Shown here in pieces: positions 60,201 to 64,000 of a stretch of DNA of 64,000 nucleotides (its first letter is position 1; each line of letters opens with the position of its first letter). Origin of the DNA: Epiperipatus broadwayi. Its lineage: Eukaryota > Onychophora > Udeonychophora > Euonychophora > Peripatidae. Below the pieces are notes generated by a model. The model had not been told where the DNA came from. It saw only the letters and a program-made list of their open reading frames with translations, and ran no database searches. The translations under genes and the position numbers were made by a program. The DNA lies in NCBI GenBank assembly GCA_028023455.1, contig JAQFVV010006231.1:1757478-1821477 (forward strand), given 5' to 3'.

Positions 60201-62199
60201 TAAAAAAAAATTTTTATGCACAAGTTTTGGGTGAAATGTTTGACTCATTTAGGATCAGTCCATAATTATGAAAGGTGTTGTTTATGTTAAATTATTTTTG
60301 AATAAAGAAAAAAGATATAAAGTCTTAGGTAGATGGTTTTGATAACTCCCTCTCCAATAAAAAAAGAAATGCAGCTAGAGAATAAGAGCATAAAGCATCA
60401 GCCCTTTGATTACTGTCTTCATTGAATGGTGATTAATGACTAGAAATAAAGTGGACACTGTTGTGAATCAGACAACACCAAGTGATAATTCAATAATAAT
60501 TTATTAAGAAATTTTATTATTCATAGTTTTATAGCGAAAATATAATTAGATGATAATTCTGCTTTTCTTAAGAAGAAAATACAAAATCACAGGTAAACTT
60601 ATTATATTTTCTCTTTAAATACTGTATATGTATTTTTAACTCCCCAATTTATATGTTGATAAGAAATGAGTGTAAATTGAGCATTAAGTGAACTTATAGT
60701 ATGAGAGTTAAAATACAAATAATTATAAAAAGAAAATTATTAAAATTCATTGTGATTATTTGTTAACATATATCACCACTTGGAAATTTACATTTTTCCA
60801 ATAAACATATTATTTAAGTGTTACTTTATTATAAATTTTATATGTAAATCTCGTATATGTGAAGAGAGAGAGACTGTATTAGTATTGATAATTGAGAAAA
60901 GGATTTTCTGGTCCAAAAAAAAAAAACAATTTATAAAAAAACATTATAAAACAGGATTTTTTTCTTTCTTTGAATTATAGTGATTTGGAAAAAGCATATC
61001 TGTTTTAGCGTAATGTTGTTATAAATGTAATGGCTGATAATTCTAAATTCTTTATAAGGGAAGATAGGCATAGATATAATCTTATGTAATTTGCATGCAC
61101 TTTGAACAATGCATGCAATATGTGTAGCAACAATGTTGCTTCAATGGCTATCATCACAGATTATGATAGTAGTTATTGGATACATGACAGCATGTGATAT
61201 GCCATATGATGCACTGCATAGACAGTTATCAGTACCATGATTTTTTTCTGGCTATATAATTTGCCTGTGCTTCAATTGTATGCATGACTTTAACAGGGTA
61301 AGTCATCATGTTTGTCTATTCAGGTGATAATAATGTTAAATCTAGAGTGAAGTATATAGAATTATTTTTATTCAAATGAATGATAAAGAATAAATGCAAT
61401 TACTAGATAAACAGTAAGTAAAAAAAAAAGGTAAGACAGTTTTTAAATAGCAAGCTGCACAGAAAATGTCTTTCCAACAATTTTCTCATAGAGGAACAGT
61501 TCAGAAAAAGCAAATACTCAGCAGGCTAACAATTTCTGGATGTTAGAGGTTTAAACAGTTTTCCATGTCTGTTTTACCCTCCAGTTAAAAATAATTAGAT
61601 AGCCATTTATTAACTAATATTTGATGATTAGCTAAGAGGGTTATGTTAATTATTATTTGAAAAAAAATCCCCAAAGCTTTTTGAAAAAAATTCCAAATTC
61701 TTTTGTTCACATTCAAACATATGGCATAGGTATATCAGGCAGATGTGTTACTACTGCACCATAAAGCCATTCAGAAACTGATAGTTGCTAAGAGATCATG
61801 CTTCATCCAAAAAGCTTTGATACAAAAATGTTTACACTGAGAATCTGCCACTCAATCAATATTTTAAATTGTATAATGGTGGAAATTTACATATATTAAA
61901 TTAATATATTTATAAGATACAGTAATAAAACTAATTTACAAAATACTTCAATATTATACAAATGTCAATATAACTATATATATATATATAAACTAATCAT
62001 AACAGATTTAGAATAATTTTAGTGAATTATTAATAAGATTTATCTAAGTTTTTAATTTTATATTCTTTTTTTTTTTCTTTCTCTTACCGTCCTTTGAAAA
62101 AGGCAATATAGAATATTGAAGCAAACCAGTTGACAAACTGCAATAGGAACATTTTTAATGTCAAACTGTTTTCAAACTCAAGTTGTGTTCTTAGCATTT
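29966..62199 (-). CDS. anoctamin (TMEM16), ANO1/ANO2-like, 3' half in nine exons
   Basis: Nine exons on the minus strand join in frame (phases 2/1, 0, 2, 1, 1, 0, 2, 0) into about 388 residues ending at a TGA; all introns start GT and end AG. The protein runs from transmembrane segment 5 to the C-terminus of an anoctamin, a dimeric ten-helix family of Ca2+-activated chloride channels and lipid scramblases of the plasma or internal membranes. Calcium-site residues known from mouse ANO1 can be placed: NNLME (N650, E654) in TM6, DYLE in TM7 (Asp in place of E702, E705 kept), NNIIEIRVD (E734, D738) in TM8. The phrase GKQLIQNN and the loop around [14 protein letters not shown] favour ANO1/ANO2 over ANO4 or ANO6; this is from memory of the family, not an alignment. 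The N-terminal half, including TM1-4 and the promoter, is outside the window, so channel or scramblase activity cannot be judged. Confidence 0.95.
30690..31115 (-). pseudogene. RTE-like LINE 3' end, copy 1
   Basis: Broken minus-strand frames read [49 protein letters not shown] and [11 protein letters not shown], the C-terminus of an RTE-type LINE (the LKW.WAGHV.RR...RP..RW.DDI block), followed by a TGATGG-rich tail. The same segment recurs at 42.2, 43.7 and 63.4 kb. Confidence 0.75.
33125..33265 (+). repeat. family A tail fragment
   Basis: CTTGAAAGTGGGTTCAAATC followed by CTCCTATAATTACATCTAGC matches the right end of the 23.2-kb pair and its flank. Only the tRNA-like part and tail are present, with no ribozyme. 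Confidence 0.6.
34047..34743. mobile_element. foldback element, about 700 bp, with mirrored coding-like halves
   Basis: Almost all of it is an imperfect palindrome centred near 34,395: arms of about 210 bp (ATACATCAACATAGTA on the left, inverted on the right) continue inward through TAGGATTCTTTCTTGCTGAT and its inverse. The inner halves encode the same phrase on opposite strands: [13 protein letters not shown] on plus, [13 protein letters not shown] on minus. A central loop of about 100 bp is not mirrored. I do not recognise the peptide; it could be a captured exon fragment. Confidence 0.75.
36395..37319 (+). pseudogene. LINE ORF1 relic: Cys-rich finger and SGNH/GDSL esterase-like domain
   Basis: At 36,395-36,577 the end of a PHD-like Cys pattern is visible ([14 protein letters not shown]). 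At 36,908-37,319, in two frames, come [30 protein letters not shown] and [23 protein letters not shown] and DGLHL correspond to the GxND-like and DxxH blocks of SGNH hydrolases; CR1 ORF1 proteins are known to carry such esterase domains. The DGLH Asp and His are kept, but frameshifts break the frame. Confidence 0.7.
37525..38240 (+). pseudogene. LINE AP-type endonuclease relic
   Basis: [14 protein letters not shown] and [15 protein letters not shown] at 37,525-37,660 give the N-terminal Asn block and the catalytic Glu block. After a broken middle, 37,926-38,369 continues with [30 protein letters not shown] and [10 protein letters not shown], the C-terminal TIDYV and SDH blocks. The order fits an exonuclease-endonuclease-phosphatase domain of a LINE. 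Confidence 0.8.
38600..40735 (+). pseudogene. LINE reverse transcriptase relic
   Basis: Consecutive frames give [19 protein letters not shown] with [17 protein letters not shown], then [15 protein letters not shown] (block A), [13 protein letters not shown] (block B), [11 protein letters not shown] (catalytic FADD) near 39,495-39,530, and a C-terminal piece [17 protein letters not shown] after a Cys pair, the usual terminal Cys/His block. At least four frameshifts or stops; not functional. Confidence 0.85.
40932..41582 (+). pseudogene. mariner transposase, internally deleted
   Basis: An ATG starts MAEKLEQ, then [18 protein letters not shown] and [12 protein letters not shown] match the N-terminal DNA-binding region of mariner transposases. 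The frame then jumps to the catalytic C-terminal half ([32 protein letters not shown]) and ends with [10 protein letters not shown] and a stop. The roughly 650 bp compares with about 1,040 bp in intact relatives; most of the middle is lost, and the third catalytic Asp of the PCDFF motif is Asn. Confidence 0.8.
41939..42044 (-). CDS. anoctamin exon h (CRYRDYR motif and TM10)
   Basis: The 106-nt exon encodes [35 protein letters not shown]. The Cys-Arg of the family's CRYRDYR motif is completed across the previous junction. The second half enters TM10. It ends in phase 0 before an intron of about 11.7 kb. Confidence 0.96.
42185..42835 (+). pseudogene. RTE-like LINE 3' end, copy 2
   Basis: Plus-strand frames contain [21 protein letters not shown] with [28 protein letters not shown]-like text, [12 protein letters not shown], and finally [11 protein letters not shown] with a stop and an ATGATGATG-type tail. 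It is the opposite-strand counterpart of the copies at 30.7, 43.7 and 63.4 kb. Confidence 0.75.
43255..43450 (+). mobile_element. family D repeat, single decayed copy
   Basis: It shares TTCAGGCTATTAGATAGTAA-like text, ATTCCAGCTTTAAATTCAAA and the ribozyme-like block with the tandem pair at 62.7-63.3 kb. It contains relic D1. Confidence 0.55.
43341..43375 (+). ncRNA. hammerhead-like relic D1
   Basis: ATGATGA, AGGC, CAAAA, CCA, GAAA and CTAATT fit the CTGATGA, stem II, GAAA, CTAGT layout of family B with mutations (C3 to A, stem III broken). Recognised mainly through the family comparison; inactive. Confidence 0.5.
43700..43980 (-). pseudogene. RTE-like LINE 3' end, copy 3 (short, worn)
   Basis: TCTATACATCTCACATTTGG and the text around it match the plus-strand text of copy 1 (TTCATCTCACATGTGGTCTC); no frame remains open for more than a few codons. 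Confidence 0.6.
45164..45348 (-). CDS. anoctamin exon g (end of TM9 and large extracellular loop)
   Basis: The 185-nt exon encodes [18 protein letters not shown], then the extracellular loop with [31 protein letters not shown] and the start of the next Arg. TSDFIPR is a family signature at the end of TM9. Three N-glycosylation sequons (NHS, NIS, NDS) sit in the loop, where ANO1 is known to be glycosylated. Confidence 0.96.
46014..46053 (-). ncRNA. hammerhead ribozyme motif C1 (C3 mutated)
   Basis: ACCTCA, TTGAGGA (C3 to T), AGCCAGAAGTA, GAAA, stem III ACTGGT (one mismatch from ACCGGT), C and TGGGGA. Distal stem I GAATATC with GATATTC is intact. Predicted weak or inactive. Confidence 0.75.
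46440..46479 (+). ncRNA. hammerhead ribozyme motif C2 (core mutated)
   Basis: ATCTCA, CTGTGGA (A6 to T), AGTCAGAAGTA, GAAA, ATCGGT, C, TGGGGT. The architecture is kept, but the A6 change should abolish activity. Confidence 0.72.
46817..46856 (+). ncRNA. hammerhead ribozyme motif C3 (core complete, stem II weak)
   Basis: ACCTCA, core CTGAGGA, AGCCAGAAGCA (only two G-C pairs likely in stem II), GAAA, ATCCGT, C, then TGGGAT; the GTC site predicts cleavage after 46,850. Distal stem I GAATATC (about 46,805-46,811) with GATATTC (about 46,861-46,867) pairs perfectly across an internal loop. All invariant core bases are present, but weak stems II and III make activity uncertain. Confidence 0.78.
47440..47770 (+). 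pseudogene. LINE reverse transcriptase fragment
   Basis: [13 protein letters not shown] near 47,662-47,705 is the block A motif (DFxKAFDxVNH) of a LINE reverse transcriptase. The 64-codon frame before it ([20 protein letters not shown]) may belong to the same relic. Too short to assign a clade. Confidence 0.45.
48690..48827. repeat. 138-bp palindrome
   Basis: TCTTTTGCATTTTT, AAAACAATTTTTATTTTAAT and TTCTGTTTCAG on the left recur inverted on the right (CTGAAACAGAAAATTGAAAT, AATTGTTTT, TGCAAAAGAGA), with a loop near 48,757. A miniature foldback element is the simplest reading. Confidence 0.7.
49100..49360. repeat. 260-bp palindrome
   Basis: AAATATTTTATAGTAAATGC at the left end and its inverse at the right end enclose further inverted text down to ATGTGGAGG and CCTCCACAC near the centre (49,230). 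Nearly the entire element is stem. No similarity to families A-D seen. Confidence 0.75.
50277..50329 (-). CDS. anoctamin exon f (start of TM9)
   Basis: A 53-nt exon completes a split Gly codon and encodes [17 protein letters not shown], the start of TM9. The acceptor is TTTCAG and the donor GTGAGT. It is in frame with both neighbours; ANO1 has IWYNILRG.GKLAVIIN here. Confidence 0.94.
50330..52718 (-). other. anoctamin intron, 2.4 kb
   Basis: AT-rich sequence; short frames of 86-100 codons occur but none resembles a protein. No repeat family recognised. Confidence 0.8.
52719..52871 (-). CDS. anoctamin exon e (TM7-TM8, calcium site)
   Basis: The 153-nt exon encodes [19 protein letters not shown], then [19 protein letters not shown] and [13 protein letters not shown]. 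It is the most conserved block of the family and makes the short TM7-TM8 hairpin. The Glu of NNIIE and the Asp four residues later correspond to E734 and D738 of ANO1. Confidence 0.97.
53490..53960. other. GC-richer block of unknown origin
   Basis: About 470 bp stands out by composition from the surrounding intron. It has a 109-codon plus-strand frame at 53,622-53,951 and a 68-codon minus-strand frame at 53,562-53,768, neither with a motif I recognise. Two similar phrases (CTGCACAGTTGGAAGAGTCT and CTGCACAGCCGGAAGAGTCG) about 58 bp apart show a short internal duplication. It may be part of a transposon or LTR seen once. Confidence 0.5.
54429..54788. mobile_element. family B head-to-head element, 360 bp
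   Basis: Flanked by 10-bp direct repeats TTTTTAGATC at 54,419-54,428 and 54,789-54,798. The left arm is a minus-strand family B segment from the CTCTCCATACAGTAGTGCCA end through the ribozyme; the right arm, plus strand, starts at about 54,607 inside the stem III sequence (TTAGTCTGGGGATA) and runs out to TGTGATGTTTAGTGATTTAA. So the second copy starts about six bases upstream of the predicted cleavage site. Confidence 0.85.
54542..54583 (-). ncRNA. hammerhead ribozyme relic B4
   Basis: TCCTCA, CTGATGA and TGGGGA are kept, and distal stem I ATCCAA/TTGGAT is intact, but GAAA has become AAGA and stem III TTAAT. Predicted inactive. Confidence 0.72.
55860..56060 (-). mobile_element. family B partial copy spanning the unit junction
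   Basis: It runs from ACCACTATCCGATTAGACAG through ATTAAACAGGCAAAAATCTT and CATACAGTAGT into CAGAGTAATCAATGGATGCC, without interruption. It thus crosses the point where one 453-nt unit ends and the next begins, supporting a tandem or circular parent. It stops before the ribozyme. Confidence 0.72.
57151..57296 (-). CDS. anoctamin exon d (TM6-TM7 cytosolic loop)
   Basis: The 146-nt exon encodes RRILKWCNN, a lysine-rich stretch, [17 protein letters not shown] and SDYLEL. This is the cytosolic linker between TM6 and TM7. The WEKDYxLQP phrase is conserved in the family. DYLE gives the TM7 calcium ligands; the first is Asp, as in some fungal TMEM16 proteins, instead of the Glu of vertebrate ANO1. 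Confidence 0.95.
57297..58901 (-). other. anoctamin intron, 1.6 kb
   Basis: Only AT-rich sequence with a run of 14 G at about 57,957-57,970 on the plus strand. Confidence 0.8.
58902..59002 (-). CDS. anoctamin exon c (TM6, first calcium-site residues)
   Basis: The 101-nt exon encodes [19 protein letters not shown], then [15 protein letters not shown]. The CEPGGC cysteines are a family hallmark. NNLME supplies the Asn and Glu equivalent to N650 and E654 of mouse ANO1, on the pore-lining TM6. GKQLIQNN is the ANO1/ANO2 form of this segment. The donor is GTAAGTG. Confidence 0.95.
59670..59724 (-). CDS. anoctamin exon b (TM5-TM6 loop)
   Basis: A 55-nt exon encodes [18 protein letters not shown], the short extracellular loop between TM5 and TM6 that in the family precedes the CxPGGC motif. 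The acceptor is TTTAG and the donor GTATAT. It ends in phase 0, so the next exon starts exactly at the Cys codon. Confidence 0.92.
59725..62087 (-). other. anoctamin intron, 2.4 kb
   Basis: AT-rich sequence; I see no exon, structured repeat or RNA gene. The 0.67-kb intron at 59,003-59,669 is equally featureless. Confidence 0.8.
62088..62199 (-). CDS. anoctamin exon a (TM5)
   Basis: The 112-nt exon is preceded by a T-rich tract and CAG and followed by GTAAG. It encodes [15 protein letters not shown] followed by [19 protein letters not shown] and KGR, the family's EFENS..LK..L.QFVN...S.FYIAFFKG signature covering TM5. It begins with two bases of a split codon, probably Glu, and ends with CG of the Arg codon completed by the next exon. 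The in-frame ATG near its start is internal and not a translation start. Confidence 0.95.
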
Positions 62200-62852
62200 C
62201 TGAAAAAAAAAATAATAATAATTACTGAAAGATAAAATTGTTAAGTTTTAATTGAAATAAATTTTTAATGTTTATATATAATTAAAATATAATATTATAA
62301 ATATAAAAAAAATAATCAAATGGCAGTTGCTCAGGATATCATGTGATGTTTGAATACTAAAGTATAGATTGAACCTTAATTCAAGAATCTTTGGTTCTCA
62401 AGTCTGAAGAATTACCAAATGCACTAAACTGCACACTGCAATATTATCAATATTAAATATATATTAGACACATTTTTCTTTTTACATAGAAGCCAAACTG
62501 CATTTTAAGGAGAAATAAATTTATTTATTTTTTATTTATTTACTGAATAAATAGCAATGATCTATGGGATCAAGCATGTTTTTATATATAGGCATATATT
62601 GATATCAAAATAGTACAGAAAAAGAACAATCAGTAATAAAAACACTTGAAGGATGAGATTTTTGCTTAGCCTAACAATCTATTATTGAAGAACAGAATTA
62701 ATGTTATTAAAATATATGGTAACAATGTAAGCGGCTAAGCTTTGGTTCAAAATCTTGGAATTTTTTTAAATTTCAAGCTATTAGCTTAATAGATAATAAA
62801 AGAGTGGTTTTTACAGATGCATAATTACATCTATATTAACTTTAAATCCCAA

Positions 62853-62895
62853 ATCTTCATTGATGAAGGCAAAATGTAGAAACTAGACTGGTAAT
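62853..62895 (+). ncRNA. hammerhead-like relic D2
   Basis: TTGATGA (C3 to T), AGGC, AAAA, TGTA, GAAA, CTAGAC, TGG. GAAA and a GAC-type site are recognisable; stem II is mostly lost. A distal CCCA/TGGG pairing is possible. Confidence 0.5.
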
Positions 62896-63191
62896 GGGCA
62901 TTAAAATAGCATCATTATTTGATAATCGATGATTATTTAAACTTACCATGTATTGCACTAAACTGGAAAATCATGTTCCTATCCAGAGGAAAAAACTGTC
63001 TGTACTTAGAATAAAATTATTAAAATATAAAGTTACTAACTAGAAGGCAGATTTATATAACTATACAAGCAGTTTGGCTTGGGTTCAAAACAGGATTTTT
63101 TAATTTCAAGCTATTAACTTGATAGTAAAAAAAATAATTAAAGAAGACAACTAGATCAATAACTGCATTGGTTCCAGCTTTGAATCCTAAG

Positions 63192-63232
63192 CCCTCATTG
63201 ATAAAGACAAAAGCCAGAAAATGATTTGAGAA
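63192..63232 (+). ncRNA. hammerhead-like relic D3
   Basis: CCCTCA, TTGATAA, AGAC, AAAA, GCCA, GAAA, ATGATT, TGAGA. Aligned with D2 and family B it is the same block, with core changes; inactive. Confidence 0.5.
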
Positions 63233-63394
63233 TAAAATTACACTACCATCTGTTACACTGGTTATTTAAGCTTATAATAAATAGTCATAGAGTTGAGAGA
63301 ATTTCTTCTGTATGTGTGTATATATATTATGTACTATCTATATTATTTACAATAATGATAGAGTCAATTTATTATATATATTATCATCTTGAAT

Positions 63395-63790
63395 CATTAT
63401 CAATTTCATTGCAGGATGAAGATCTCTCCAAATTTAATCCAGTTTCACAGATTAAGATTCCTTCTTCTAATAGACCAGCAAATTTCATTATCTCATTCAT
63501 CTATCTGTGGTCACTTTGTTGGATTTTAAAATGGGATCCAATTTAAGACTTAGCTATTCATCTATTACCATTACTTCTAGCAATATATTCAAATCAATTC
63601 CATTTCAGTCTTAATTCTTTCAATGAGGTCAGTGACATCTATTTGTTTTCTCAATTATGTATTCATCTTTGAAATTATTCTTAACATACATTTAAAGTCT
63701 CTAAATTACTCTTCTATTAAGTGCCCTTATCTTATATCCATAAGTAAAAATAAAAAATAGTAAAACACATCTACTAAAAGCCTTCCTTTT
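63395..63790 (-). pseudogene. RTE-like LINE 3' end, copy 4
   Basis: The plus strand matches copy 1 in order: ATTGCAGGATGAAGATCTCT, TTCATCTATCTGTGGTCACT, TTTCAATGAGGTCAGTGACA and CTCTTCTATTAAGTGCCC. On the minus strand this is the C-terminal coding end and 3' tail of the same LINE family. No open frame remains. Confidence 0.7.
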
Positions 63791-64000
63791 CAAACCCAGA
63801 GGATATTTTCATTTAATATTAAGTTATTATTGAAAACACTCCATACAAGTTTAATTCTATGATTAATTAATATCATCCATTATATTTCCATCCCTATTAA
63901 TAATCTAATCAAGGTATTTGTTAATTTTTCCAAAAATGTAAAACAACATTTTGGTATCAGTAAAAAAGTTATTTTTGCAATAAGAAGAAAGGATGGAATT

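Larger units (their letters stand above)
62745..63300 (+). mobile_element. family D tandem pair
   Basis: Two direct units of about 338 nt share TTTCAAGCTATTAGCTTAATAG-like text, a TTTAAATCCC/TTTGAATCCTAA phrase, the hammerhead-like block and a GATTATTTAAACTTA/GGTTATTTAAGCTTA phrase. B-box-like GGTTCAAAA occurs before each. The first unit is complete; the second is cut at about 63,300. Confidence 0.62.
62200..64000 (-). other. part of the next upstream anoctamin intron
   Basis: No further anoctamin exon could be found up to the window end. The stretch holds the family D pair and the RTE-like fragment. Confidence 0.75.

Overview
The window is very AT-rich eukaryotic, almost certainly metazoan, DNA. 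It has long introns with GT/AG borders, abundant trinucleotide microsatellites, LINE, mariner and hAT-like relics, and tRNA-derived SINEs. The only host gene I can support is the 3' half of an anoctamin (TMEM16) gene on the minus strand. Its protein resembles ANO1/ANO2-type calcium-activated chloride channels. The base composition, multi-kb introns and repeat types suit an invertebrate, but I cannot name the phylum.

Layout. Positions 1-29,965 lie downstream of the gene and hold only repeats: a composite MITE and microsatellite (4.0-4.9 kb), an hAT-like MITE (5.0-5.5 kb), a tRNA-derived SINE (5.84 kb), several inverted-repeat elements (9.3, 10.0, 11.9, 21.1 kb), a 0.4-kb mirror microsatellite (15 kb), and large palindromic repeats at 17.4-19.8 kb and 23.2-23.7 kb. 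Positions 29,966-62,199 hold nine anoctamin exons (transmembrane segments 5 to 10 plus the cytosolic tail). The exon phases close perfectly, and the 5' exons lie beyond 64,000. The introns contain a mariner interrupted by a degenerate CR1-like LINE (35.7-41.6 kb), four copies of one RTE-like LINE 3' end, foldback elements (34.0, 48.7, 49.1 kb) and more palindromic repeats (45.9-46.9, 54.4-54.8, 62.7-63.3 kb).

The most interesting content is a set of dispersed repeat families (here A, B, C and D), most copies of which carry a hammerhead ribozyme motif. In three families with different sequences I can read the same fold: CTGANGA, a stem II, GAAA, a very short self-complementary stem III, and a two-part stem I with an internal loop, placing the predicted cleavage after ATA or GTC. 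At least four copies keep the whole catalytic core (18,807-18,850 and 19,623-19,664 and 17,888-17,929 on the minus strand; 46,817-46,856 on the plus strand). The elements occur as tandem units (about 453 nt in B, about 365 nt in C, about 338 nt in D) and as head-to-head inverted pairs. Three of the compound elements are flanked by direct 10-14 bp target-site duplications, so each was inserted as one piece. This matches the known biology of hammerhead-bearing small retroelements (schistosome Sm-alpha, retrozymes, Penelope-like elements). The particular families and their inverted-pair form look worth describing.

Most open reading frames in the window are chance frames in AT-rich or microsatellite DNA.
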